Positions 1 to 7,016 of a stretch of 64,000 nucleotides of DNA are shown one piece after another; the first letter of the stretch is position 1, and every line of letters starts with the position of its first letter. The DNA comes from Winogradskyella sp. J14-2. Its GTDB lineage: Bacteria > Bacteroidota > Bacteroidia > Flavobacteriales > Flavobacteriaceae. The DNA lies in the NCBI RefSeq assembly GCF_001971725.1, contig NZ_CP019388.1:2170001-2234000 (forward strand), written 5' to 3'. Under the pieces are notes generated by a model. The model worked only from the letters and a program-made list of their open reading frames with translations, searched no databases and had not been told where the DNA came from. The translations under genes and the position numbers were made by a program.

Positions 1-6
1 TCACCC

Positions 7-36
7 AAAGCACCTCCTTTTTGGAGGTGCTTTTTT
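7..36 (+). terminator. Rho-independent terminator
   Basis: An 11-base perfect stem (AAAGCACCTCC / GGAGGTGCTTT) around a TTTTT loop is followed by a T run. It would end a + strand transcript coming from the left of the window; the gene it serves is not included. Confidence 0.85.
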
Positions 37-39
37 ATT

Positions 40-351
40 TTCTAATACTTGGATAAGATCATCGACTACTTCTAAGCAGTGCTGCCCTTTTTTAGCGATT
101 TTAATACATGTAAATAAATCATTAAAATTTTTAGTTAAGCCATTACAAGTTTTAGAGCAGAGACAGAAAACCTAAATATTAAGCTAACCTATTTTGGGCG
201 TAGAGCGCCTTACGGCGAATTTATTGGCGACCCAAGTTATTCTTTTAATCGTTGTGGCTTTTTTTTGTTATAGACATAATGGGTGAGTAAACAATAATTA
301 ATACCATCCGTTGAAGCTAGGTCTTTATCGTTTTTTGAATGGAAATAACAT
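40..351. other. Non-coding stretch with GC-rich dyads
   Basis: No gene with a start codon can be supported here. A minus frame from about 165 down to 1 is open and reads protein-like (two Cys-containing stretches, ending in a stop at 1-3) but has no start and runs through the terminator. Positions 197-230 hold compact GC-rich dyads, including CGCCTTACGGCG. Confidence 0.5.
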
Positions 352-996
352 TTAGTCACAGCAGCAATTTTTATCACTTTTTGCTTTTTCGAAACATTCG
401 TACCCCTCTTTAAATGCAAAATAAGACAACCCAAGTGTTCCGATACTGTCGATATAAGAAATTCCGAATAACTCGTATATTCCACTACTTATTAGTAAAA
501 TAATAGACATGTAGACACAGACCATTGTACAGTTTGCATCTGCTAAAATTGGCGTTGAATTTAATTGGTTTCCGACTCTCCTTTTCCAAAGAACTAAAAA
601 CCACATAATTAGAATTGAGGTTATAGAAATTACAACTCCCCAAAACGTGGTTAAAGGTTTATGGCCAGTCCAAATATTATAGATACTCGTGATTACAAGT
701 CCAAAAACTAAAATATAGAACGCAGCTCCAGTAATTCTTAATGCCGTTCGTTCAAAATCATCACGTTGGCTATTCGGATTATTTTTAATTCTCAAAACCA
801 TATGTGCTATTCCAAATCCAGAGATGACTTCTATAAAACTGTCGGATCCAAAACCAAAAAGCGCCAGACTTTCATCTTCAAATCCGAGGTAAGTAGAAAT
901 TAGACCCTCAACAATATTATAGACTATTGTAAAAACGGCAAGACCGAATGCAGTTTTGTACAATGCTTTTATATCTTTTGTGATATCATTTTTCAT
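352..996 (-). CDS. Cation-diffusion-type membrane transporter
   Basis: Predicted polytopic inner-membrane protein of 214 residues with about six hydrophobic helices, resembling the transmembrane part of the cation diffusion facilitator (CDF) family. Polar residues that could bind metal lie inside helices: Ser51, Asp52 and Glu56 in the second, and Asp153, Cys156 and Cys160 in the fifth, where CDF proteins carry His/Asp sites. The usual cytoplasmic C-terminal domain is absent; instead the protein ends in three cysteines and Asp, suggesting a soft-metal binding tail. I chose the ATG at 996 because the 51 codons upstream do not look like part of a membrane protein. The substrate cannot be told. 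It lies downstream of the HxlR gene on the same strand. Confidence 0.72.
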   Translation of the reverse strand: MKNDITKDIKALYKTAFGLAVFTIVYNIVEGLISTYLGFEDESLALFGFGSDSFIEVISGFGIAHMVLRIKNNPNSQRDDFERTALRITGAAFYILVFGLVITSIYNIWTGHKPLTTFWGVVISITSILIMWFLVLWKRRVGNQLNSTPILADANCTMVCVYMSIILLISSGIYELFGISYIDSIGTLGLSYFAFKEGYECFEKAKSDKNCCCD

Positions 997-1160
997 TACA
1001 TTTTTAAGTTTTGCTACCGTTTTGTTACCGTTTTGGTAATGGGTTGTTAGGTACAATAGCACCTCATCTTGTAAGGCTAGAGGTAGGTATATGTTAAACC
1101 AAAATGTGCCACAATTTTTTAAATTTACAGAAGTAAAATACCCAATCACGTCTACGTTTT

Positions 1161-1625
1161 TTATGTTTTTGTTTTTGGCTTGTAACTATTGTTTAAATGA
1201 CTTGCAGCCATTTTTTCCCTGTATTGTTGTACTATAATCTTTGTAAATTCTGCTTTATTACTTCTTAATAATTCTATACCACCTTCATTCACGATAGTTG
1301 GATTAAAATCCCTTAAATGATTGTCGCTCCAAATTCCCAATTCTACAATTATGGGTGTCATTGCCAAGCCTTTCTCGGTTAAAAGGTAGATGTTAGATTT
1401 CTTATTGTTTGGAAGTTTTGTTTTAGTAATAATTCCAAATGCTTCAAGCTGTTTCAATTTTGTGGTCAGTATGTTGGTCGCAATGCCTTCATCACTTTCT
1501 GTAAAGTCCTTAAAGGTCTGCTTATTTTCCATAAGCATTTGTTTTACAATTACCAACATCCATTTATCACCCAAAATATCAAGTGCTGTTGTAAATGGAC
1601 AATTACATCTAAATTTTGTTTCCAT
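1161..1625 (-). CDS. HxlR-family transcriptional regulator
   Basis: DNA-binding regulator of 154 residues with the HxlR winged helix, including the family signature CPFTTALDILGDKW near the N-terminus and a wing around residues 60-85. Cys9 is at the family's conserved N-terminal cysteine (the position used for thiol redox sensing in Bacillus YodB and related proteins), with an extra Cys7. The start at 1625 is preferred because an exact minus-strand TACCTTTG element (1647-1654) lies 22 bases upstream; a longer reading would begin inside the promoter, though Met at 1640 remains possible. It is divergent from a SnoaL lipoprotein and a quinone reductase, its probable targets. The inducing signal is inferred to be quinone or electrophile stress. 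Confidence 0.88.
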   Translation of the reverse strand: METKFRCNCPFTTALDILGDKWMLVIVKQMLMENKQTFKDFTESDEGIATNILTTKLKQLEAFGIITKTKLPNNKKSNIYLLTEKGLAMTPIIVELGIWSDNHLRDFNPTIVNEGGIELLRSNKAEFTKIIVQQYREKMAASHLNNSYKPKTKT

Positions 1626-1646
1626 TTTTTCTATTCTCATCAATTG

Positions 1647-1749
1647 CAAAGGTATTAAAAAAAATATCACTTGCATTTTGCAATTTATTTACATTATTAC
1701 TTGCAAAATAAAAGTATTATTGTAATTTTGATTGCATAATACAAGTAAT
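1647..1749. promoter_or_regulatory. Divergent promoters with HxlR operator candidates
   Basis: On the + strand TTG (1701-1703), a 19-base spacer and TAATTTTG (1723-1730) form a good Bacteroidota promoter for the SnoaL gene. On the minus strand TACCTTTG lies at 1647-1654. Two dyads overlap these: TTGCATTTTGCAA (1671-1683) and ATTACTTG (1696-1703) facing CAAGTAAT (1742-1749). They are natural candidates for HxlR binding; this is inference from position. Confidence 0.65.
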
Positions 1750-1762
1750 AAAAACTCATAAC

Positions 1763-2659
1763 ATGAAAAACGTATTCATAGTATTAGTGATCGCTAGTGC
1801 ATTTGCAAGTTGTAATTCAACTAAAACAAATTCAAATAGCGACAAATCAACACAAACTTCTAATTCAAAAACATTAAAAATGAACAAAAAAGAAACCGCT
1901 GTGGCTTTTGTACAAGCCGTAACCTCGCAAGATGTGGATAAAGTAAGAGCACTAGGCAATCCAGATTACATTCAACACAATCCATTTCTTCCCACAGGAT
2001 TAGAACCTTTTATTCAACTGTTTCCTATGCTAAAAGAAAATGGAACCAAAGCCGAAGCAGTTCGTGTTATTGAAGATGGAAATTTTGTAGTACTACATCA
2101 ATTATGGACAGGTGCCAAGCCTTTTGGTGCAGATAAAATGGTGTCTTTCGATATTTTACGATTTGATGAAAATGGCAAAATAGCCGAACATTGGGATGCT
2201 CTGCAACCTTTTGTAGAACAAACAGCAAGCGGAAGAACTCAAGTAGATGGTGCAACTGATATTGTAGATTTAGACAAAACCGAAGCGAACAAATCCTTGG
2301 CAAAATCTATGGTAGAAGATATTTTGATGGGCAAAAATCCGAATAAAATTTCCGATTACATCAGTACCGAGCAATACGACCAACACAATCCTAACATCAA
2401 AGATGGACTAAATGGAATAGTGGAAGCTGTCCAGTACCTCACTTCGCAAAACAATATGTTTCAGTACACTAAAATCCATAAAGTATTAGGTGAAGGTAAT
2501 TTTGTACTCACCGTGAGTGAAGGTAAATGGAATGGAACAACAAATGTTTTCTACGATTTACTACGTTTTGAAAATGGAAAAGCCGTAGAGCATTGGGACG
2601 TTATACAAGAGATTCCTACCGAAAATTTAGCGAATGATAATGGAATGTTTGGATTTTAA
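1763..2659 (+). CDS. Lipoprotein with two SnoaL-like domains
   Basis: Predicted lipoprotein of 298 residues: hydrophobic leader, lipobox ending at Cys17, then a Ser/Asn/Thr-rich linker. Two tandem SnoaL-like (NTF2-fold) domains follow, about residues 38-155 and 170-290. Each repeats the same signature: a QHNP motif near the start of the domain and an EHWD motif near its end. Single-domain relatives are common around quinone and aldehyde stress regulators; their reaction is not established, and I cannot assign a substrate. The gene is divergent from the HxlR regulator and 14 bases ahead of the quinone reductase, so these two probably form an operon. The duplication with an added lipid anchor is the notable point. 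Confidence 0.85.
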   Translation: MKNVFIVLVIASAFASCNSTKTNSNSDKSTQTSNSKTLKMNKKETAVAFVQAVTSQDVDKVRALGNPDYIQHNPFLPTGLEPFIQLFPMLKENGTKAEAVRVIEDGNFVVLHQLWTGAKPFGADKMVSFDILRFDENGKIAEHWDALQPFVEQTASGRTQVDGATDIVDLDKTEANKSLAKSMVEDILMGKNPNKISDYISTEQYDQHNPNIKDGLNGIVEAVQYLTSQNNMFQYTKIHKVLGEGNFVLTVSEGKWNGTTNVFYDLLRFENGKAVEHWDVIQEIPTENLANDNGMFGF

Positions 2660-2673
2660 AAACGAAAATAATT

Positions 2674-3264
2674 ATGAAAAAAGCACTGATTATAAACGCG
2701 CATCAAGAATATCCTTTTGCCAAAGGGGAATTGAATAAAGAAATCGCCAAGCGTATTGGAAACTATCTAAAAAGTATTGGCTACGAAATTAAAACTACTA
2801 CAATGAAAGACGAATGGAATACAGATGAAGAAGTGGATAAACATACTTGGGCAGATGTCGTTGTTTTACAATCACCTACCAATTGGATGGGTTTTCCTTG
2901 GATTTTTAAGAAATATATGGATGAAGTTTACACCGCTGGTATGTTTGGTAAAATGAGCCAGAATGATGGAAGAACAGCAGAAAACCCAAAGAAAAATTAT
3001 GGGGCTGGTGGATTAATGCAAGACACCAAATATATGTTATCCTTAACGTTTAATGCTCCAGAAGAGTCTTTTAACGACCCAGATGAATTTCTATTTGCAG
3101 GTAAATCGGTGGATGATTTATACTTTGCACAGCATATGAATTTCAAGTTTTTTGGTATGCAACCATTGCCAACCTTCGCTTGCTTTGATGTAATGAAAAA
3201 CCCAAATATTGAGAATGATTTTAAAAGGCTAGAATCGCATCTTGAGACTAATTTTAAAGGGTAG
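2674..3264 (+). CDS. mdaB: NAD(P)H:quinone oxidoreductase, MdaB type
   Basis: Flavodoxin-fold flavoprotein of 196 residues, close in length to E. coli MdaB (193). Family features include the N-terminal INAHQEYPFAKGELN segment, the SPTNWMGFPWIFKKYMDEVY stretch that lines the flavin site, and the YGAGGLMQDTKYM region. MdaB-like enzymes reduce quinones by two electrons with FAD and NAD(P)H, avoiding semiquinone radicals. It directly follows the SnoaL lipoprotein and is probably under the HxlR regulator. A terminator closes the unit 27 bases downstream. Enzyme class is confident; the in vivo quinone is unknown. Confidence 0.9.
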   Translation: MKKALIINAHQEYPFAKGELNKEIAKRIGNYLKSIGYEIKTTTMKDEWNTDEEVDKHTWADVVVLQSPTNWMGFPWIFKKYMDEVYTAGMFGKMSQNDGRTAENPKKNYGAGGLMQDTKYMLSLTFNAPEESFNDPDEFLFAGKSVDDLYFAQHMNFKFFGMQPLPTFACFDVMKNPNIENDFKRLESHLETNFKG

Positions 3265-3290
3265 TTAAGATTTCATTTGATTAAAATACA

Positions 3291-3324
3291 AAATCACAAG
3301 GGTCTAGGTTCTTGTGATTTTTTT
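3291..3324 (+). terminator. Terminator after the mdaB unit
   Basis: AAATCACAAG pairs with CTTGTGATTT across a 10-base loop, followed by a T run. Confidence 0.82.
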
Positions 3325-3347
3325 GTTCGAAATTTTTGTTCAAATGT

Positions 3348-3465
3348 CACGTATAACCGTCAGTTACGGGTTAAAGTACGCAAATTTTTCGGTTAAGAAC
3401 TGGTGTTAGCAATTCTGAGTGGATTTGGGCATAGTCGAATGCGCCGTAATTACGGTTATACATTG
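3348..3465. repeat. Cassette-type palindrome R1
   Basis: Imperfect inverted repeat whose outer arms are about 20 bases: CACGTATAACCGTCAGTTACG on the left faces a near match ending in TTATACATTG on the right. Read on the minus strand it begins CAACAATGTATAA just 3' of the TPR gene. It is the downstream limit of the four-unit array; the centre differs from R3 and R4. Confidence 0.72.
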
Positions 3466-3538
3466 TTGTGTAACGTCTTTATTTCTTTTTCAATTCGGTT
3501 TGTTTCCGCTTCGACCAATGGTTTTAATTTAAGTTGCC

Positions 3539-3982
3539 TTACTTTTTTAATATATTAATCGCTTTATTATAATCTTTTCGCAATAGTTCGACATTAGCTA
3601 AATTCAATAAAACGATTGATTTATCATTTTTAGTTCTTAAACCCATATGCAATGCTTGAGTCAAATCAGAATGGCTTTTTTCAAAGTCCTTTTTCTCTAA
3701 AGCAATAATTCCAGTTGTAAAGTAGTAATAACTCTTATGTCCTTTAGTCAGTTTATCTGGATTTTTGATTTTAGAAATCAATTCTTCTGCTTTTTTTATG
3801 TTGGCTTTTTTTATTTGTTGAAAAGCAGCATAAACAGTACCGTATTTGAAATATCCATAAATAATTAGTCCACCTGCTATTAGCATCATTGACATATTTG
3901 CAAAATCCTCTTTTGAGTAAAAATATGCAGCCGTAATTAAGCTAAATATAACAAGTACAATTCTTATAATTGGTGTAAACAT
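3539..3982 (-). CDS. Membrane-anchored TPR-like protein, probably frameshifted at the 3' end
   Basis: Product of 147 residues with two N-terminal transmembrane helices (about 5-22 and 31-48) followed by helical repeats of tetratricopeptide type (from about residue 75). The frame stops right after Leu-Lys-Lys. The minus-strand sequence at that point is TTA AAA AAG TAA, and a shift to the -1 frame at A6 (3543-3548) opens a further 28 codons, containing KPLVEAETNRIEKEIK, down to a stop at 3456-3458 inside repeat R1. That extension looks like the natural C-terminus of this TPR family. The cause is either one base lost from the A run or programmed slippage, as the heptamer A AAA AAG is the dnaX type. 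Function unknown. No exact TAnnTTTG element precedes it. Confidence 0.72.
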   Translation of the reverse strand: MFTPIIRIVLVIFSLITAAYFYSKEDFANMSMMLIAGGLIIYGYFKYGTVYAAFQQIKKANIKKAEELISKIKNPDKLTKGHKSYYYFTTGIIALEKKDFEKSHSDLTQALHMGLRTKNDKSIVLLNLANVELLRKDYNKAINILKK

Positions 3983-3989
3983 ATTTTTC

Positions 3990-4035
3990 AGAAGTAAGCG
4001 AGAACAAGCAATTACTTATAGCCATTGTTGTAGCA
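3990..4035. repeat. Short cassette-type palindrome R2
   Basis: Much shorter than its neighbours: AAGTAA (3990-3995) faces TTACTT (4012-4017), followed by the shared end that reads TACAACAATG on the minus strand. It separates the TPR gene from the FISUMP gene. Confidence 0.55.
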
Positions 4036-4042
4036 CGTTATT

Positions 4043-4777
4043 TTATTCTTTAATATATCTTATACTAAATCCATTTCTTATATCTATTTCTTCAAAGGAT
4101 ATCTCACCATTATTAAAAAACGTTGCTACGGTTCGCTGGTTTAAAGTTGTGTTTGTATTTGACGTGCAAAGACGAGCTAACAATTCTGAAAAATCTGGTG
4201 TTCCGTTATTAATTGTGTTTCCAGCTGGTTTAACTGTAAAATCGTAGAGGTCTGTTCCATTTTCAATAGCCCAACCTGTTTGGGTCTTTAAAACTGTTGC
4301 TTCATTTCCAATATGTCCTTCACTAACCAAAAAACTAATGAGTTCTTCAAAATCTTGTATGGTAGGTAACCTCCAACCATCAATATCTAGTTTTCCCGAT
4401 TGTATAGCTTCATTGTTGTAGTGAGCACCATAAAAATCTATCGGTAAGTCCTCCGGATAAATATCATTTAGGTCTTCGGTAAAAGCCCATTGAAAAAGTT
4501 CTCGTGGATTGCTTGTTTCAAACCAGTCAAATGGTGACTGATTAGGCATAAAGTGTCTGTATTCAGTAATCGAACTACCGTCATTAAATGTTGTTGTTTT
4601 CAAATTTTCAGCCATCCAGACTTGATTTCCCAAAGTAATCGTTTCATAGACATTTCCGTCTGCATCCATTAAGGTGATATCTGGATTCTGATTATCAGTA
4701 TTGTCTTCATCTTTATTGCAAGAGATTAGTCCTAATCCAAAAAAGATTAGAAATAAAAGATTAAATAGTTTGTGCAT
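4043..4777 (-). CDS. FISUMP-domain lipoprotein
   Basis: Predicted lipoprotein of 244 residues with a leader ending at Cys20 and a short acidic linker. The remainder matches the Fibrobacter succinogenes major paralogous (FISUMP) domain: DADGNVYETITLGNQVWMAENLK near residue 38, a WRLPT motif near 137, and a C-terminal FSIRYIKE strand typical of the fold's end. These are surface proteins of unknown function, widespread in Bacteroidota. No promoter element of the TAnnTTTG type is seen upstream within the flanking repeat R3, so it is probably read through from upstream units. Confidence 0.85.
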   Translation of the reverse strand: MHKLFNLLFLIFFGLGLISCNKDEDNTDNQNPDITLMDADGNVYETITLGNQVWMAENLKTTTFNDGSSITEYRHFMPNQSPFDWFETSNPRELFQWAFTEDLNDIYPEDLPIDFYGAHYNNEAIQSGKLDIDGWRLPTIQDFEELISFLVSEGHIGNEATVLKTQTGWAIENGTDLYDFTVKPAGNTINNGTPDFSELLARLCTSNTNTTLNQRTVATFFNNGEISFEEIDIRNGFSIRYIKE

Positions 4778-4797
4778 ATTTCATTTTGTTTTAATGT

Positions 4798-4932
4798 GCT
4801 ACGGTAAAGTGTATGATTTCATTGTGTGATTAAGCAACTAATTTAGCAAATACAGACTGAATAGAAAATCCGCGAGGATTTTCGTAAGTAAGCCTTTAAT
4901 AGCAATGAATTATACACATTGTTGCCGGCTGG
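4798..4932. repeat. Cassette-type palindrome R3
   Basis: About 135 bases, clearly the same family as R4. Outer arms: GTGTATGATTTCATTG (4809-4824) faces CAATGAATTATACAC (4903-4917). The centre has a perfect 8-base stem GAAAATCC / GGATTTTC with loop GCGA (4864-4883). The far end reads GGCAACAATG on the minus strand, close after the stop of the next gene. Confidence 0.85.
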
Positions 4933-4937
4933 TTTTT

Positions 4938-5423
4938 TTACTTTTTTCTATATAAAAACCTTTCTCCAGAATCTGGGTCTCCGATAAAATCCCAGATTAT
5001 AATTCCGTCATCTTGTAAATATAAATCATAATATGTTGACATTCCTTTTTCATACAAGTTGCTTTTGTCAAATCGAATATTTAGAACCCATTTTTCTCCT
5101 TTAAAGTCCTTTCCAATTTTCCAAGTTCCGCTTGTATTCACATATTTATCTTCGGTTTTGTCAAATACGTTTACATAATTCGGCAAGTTCGAGATTGAGA
5201 AAGTTCCATCTTTCTTGAGATTCAGTTCAATTTTTTTCTTTTCGTAACCTTTGTGCTCGTTCAGTTCATAACTGAATTTATCAACTTCCCAAGTTCCAAC
5301 CATTTCTGCTCGAGTCGGCTTTTTAGTCAGATTTTTTGTTGTAATCCCATTTACTGGGCTAACATTGAAATATCTGCAACCTATGAAAGTCGTTAAAATT
5401 AGCAGGCATATAATTCTTTTCAT
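4938..5423 (-). CDS. Small lipoprotein, lipocalin-like
   Basis: Predicted lipoprotein of 161 residues with the lipobox Cys at 16. The body contains a GTWEVDKFSYEL start, a KKDGTFSI strand and a SGTWKIGKD strand, the alternating pattern of small lipocalin-like or copper-resistance-like barrels found in Bacteroidota. I do not recognise a named family. It is the single gene of its unit, lying between palindromes R3 and R4, and shows no promoter of its own. Such single small unknown proteins are typical cargo of integron cassettes, which is the main hint on its nature. Confidence 0.72.
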   Translation of the reverse strand: MKRIICLLILTTFIGCRYFNVSPVNGITTKNLTKKPTRAEMVGTWEVDKFSYELNEHKGYEKKKIELNLKKDGTFSISNLPNYVNVFDKTEDKYVNTSGTWKIGKDFKGEKWVLNIRFDKSNLYEKGMSTYYDLYLQDDGIIIWDFIGDPDSGERFLYRKK

Positions 5424-5460
5424 TTCAGATTTTCAATTCGTGCGTGGTTTTGTTTAACCT

Positions 5461-5599
5461 GCTGCCAACGGTCTAGTGTATGATTTCGTTGCGTGTTTCA
5501 GCACTAAAGTTAGTAAATAAATCACGGATAGAAAGTCCGCGAGGACTTTCGTAAGTAGGCTATTACCAGCAATGAATTATACACGTTGTTGTACGCTGG
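5461..5599. repeat. Cassette-type palindrome R4
   Basis: About 139 bases, homologous to R3. Outer arms: GTGTATGATTTCGTTG (5476-5491) faces CAATGAATTATACAC (5570-5584); beyond them CCAACG and CGTTGTT also pair. The central stem is GAAAGTCC / GGACTTTC with loop GCGA (5531-5550). Compared with R3 one A-T pair has become G-C on both arms, a compensatory change. Confidence 0.85.
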
Positions 5600-5602
5600 C
5601 TT

Positions 5603-6178
5603 TTATCTTAAAAATTTAAATTTGGGATTGTAAATTATATCATTTCCATTACTAATTCTTAATGTATTTAGTAATATGAAAATTAAATTGATAAAGTACA
5701 TAACTCCAATAATAATGAAAATCCTACTTAGAGTAAAACTTTCTAATATTCCAATTTTTGAAAAGAGAAACCATAAAAAAGGAATAAAAAACAGAAGTAA
5801 TGTCCAAGTTATCTCAAAATTGATTAGATCTTTTCCTAATTTATTGATGTTTTTGATTTTTCCTTTTCGTGATGTCCATAATATGAATGGTATTAAAATT
5901 CCAAGTAGAGGAAAGAATAGAAAAGTTAGGGCTGAGAGATTTAGAAACGTCAAATATCTTTTGTCTTCTTTTATAGACCAATCAATTAATTCATCTGGAT
6001 TTACATTCAATGCATTTGATAATCGTTTGAGTGATTCACCAGTTGGATTTGTCTCTCCATTTTCAATTCGTTGAATAGTTCTCAAACTCAGTCCTGATTC
6101 TTCGGATAGAAACTCTTGAGACATCCCTTTTTGTTTTCTTAATTCTTTTATTCTTAGTCCTAAGAGATTCTTATTCAT
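5603..6178 (-). CDS. XRE-family regulator fused to a DUF4870-like membrane domain
   Basis: Protein of 191 residues. Residues 5-65 form an XRE/Cro helix-turn-helix (LRKQKGMSQEFLSEESGLS, then RTIQRIENGETNP). The rest is a membrane domain of about four helices (70-90, 105-125, 130-150 and following) with spacing and composition like DUF4870. A membrane-held HTH protein would regulate in answer to a membrane event; what it senses is unknown. Its start overlaps the end of the upstream membrane gene by 8 bases, so translation is likely coupled. The dyads at the operon promoter (6706-6743) are candidate binding sites for it. Confidence 0.83.
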   Translation of the reverse strand: MNKNLLGLRIKELRKQKGMSQEFLSEESGLSLRTIQRIENGETNPTGESLKRLSNALNVNPDELIDWSIKEDKRYLTFLNLSALTFLFFPLLGILIPFILWTSRKGKIKNINKLGKDLINFEITWTLLLFFIPFLWFLFSKIGILESFTLSRIFIIIGVMYFINLIFILLNTLRISNGNDIIYNPKFKFLR

Positions 6179-6656
6179 CTTCTAAAGTATTAGTTTTTTG
6201 TATCTCATTTTTTCTATTGCTCATAAATGCAATTGTTATTGAGCCTAATATAAATCCAGGTATGATTTGTACCAGAGATCCATAACCTATATGATTTAAT
6301 AGAGCTTGTCCAAAATTATTAAAATATAATCCATAATGTGTGCCTATTTCATAGTTAGTGTCAATCCACCAAAACAACGCAACAGGAAACCTTGAAATTG
6401 GTGAATAAATTAGCAAACTCAACAATAGTAAAAGATAGGCATGTTTTGTTTTATATAACTTTGTTCCCCAATAAATTGCAAATGCTAATGTTAGCCAAAG
6501 CAATCCAACAATAAAAATAGCACTATCAGGTAATCCAATAAGTTCAAGTGAGAATCGAATTGGTGTTAAAATTAATGCAATTATTATTGGAATTTTGGCG
6601 AGATGAAAAGCTCGATAAACTGTTGATTTTTGATTGATGTCTAATTCTGTTTCCAT
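6171..6656 (-). CDS. Membrane protein paired with the XRE regulator
   Basis: Unrecognised membrane protein of 161 residues with about four hydrophobic helices and a polar N-terminus METELDINQ. The start at 6656 is chosen because an exact minus-strand TACTTTTG promoter element lies at 6685-6692, 29 bases upstream; a longer reading to 6722 would begin within the operator region. Its last codons overlap the start of the XRE-DUF4870 gene by 8 bases. The pair probably acts as sensor and regulator or as regulated partner, which is inference from the overlap alone. Confidence 0.72.
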   Translation of the reverse strand: METELDINQKSTVYRAFHLAKIPIIIALILTPIRFSLELIGLPDSAIFIVGLLWLTLAFAIYWGTKLYKTKHAYLLLLLSLLIYSPISRFPVALFWWIDTNYEIGTHYGLYFNNFGQALLNHIGYGSLVQIIPGFILGSITIAFMSNRKNEIQKTNTLEDE

Positions 6657-6684
6657 TAATATAACTATGATTAAATGTTTGAAA

Positions 6685-6743
6685 CAAAAGTAAAACAGTA
6701 GTGCGGACATTGATGTCGTCATGTTTATGACATTATTACGTCA
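6685..6743 (-). promoter_or_regulatory. Promoter and stacked dyads upstream of the XRE operon
   Basis: Minus-strand TACTTTTG at 6685-6692 is an exact -7 element. Just upstream are two perfect palindromes, GACATTGATGTC (6706-6717) and GTCATGTTTATGAC (6718-6731), and a further GTCAT at 6739-6743. The phased half-sites suggest cooperative repressor binding. This is the only clear promoter seen for the four-unit array. Confidence 0.68.
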
Positions 6744-6800
6744 TCTATGTTCAATATGAGAAGGATTAAAAAACCAGAACTTATTTTTCAGCTTGCGTAC

Positions 6801-6926
6801 AACTACCGTATAAATGCATGTTTTTCTATCAAAATTAAATCTACGATAAATGCCTATAAAAACAAAGCTTAATCATTTACAAACGGTTACAAGCGTTTAC
6901 AAACGAAATTAAGCATGTAACTACCG
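6801..6926. repeat. Iteron-like 10-base tandem repeats before ssb
   Basis: Three head-to-tail decamers occupy 6876-6905: TTTACAAACG, GTTACAAGCG, TTTACAAACG. They are flanked by the inverted pair GCTTAAT (6868-6874) and ATTAAGC (6908-6914). A direct repeat AACTACCG lies at 6801-6808 and 6919-6926. No role is known; a regulator binding site for ssb or an old junction are possible. Confidence 0.6.
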
Positions 6927-7016
6927 ACTAAAATTTGATGGCCATCTCATCTTTGCAGTGTTGAATCATTTAGGGTTCAATTGTATTAACTGTTTAACAT
7001 ATTAAATTTAAAACAC

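Noticed and set aside
1..165. Minus-strand open frame reading through the first terminator
   Set aside because: No start codon, and it runs through a clear hairpin terminator; at most a remnant.
237..485. Minus-strand 82-codon frame
   Set aside because: Overlaps the end of the transporter gene in another frame and shows no family features.
1390..1725. Plus-strand 111-codon frame
   Set aside because: Antisense to the HxlR gene, whose family match is clear.
3348..5599. CRISPR array
   Set aside because: The palindromes R1-R4 are 46-139 bases long, diverged, and separated by genes rather than short spacers.
5676..6074. Plus-strand 132-codon frame
   Set aside because: Antisense shadow of the XRE-DUF4870 gene.
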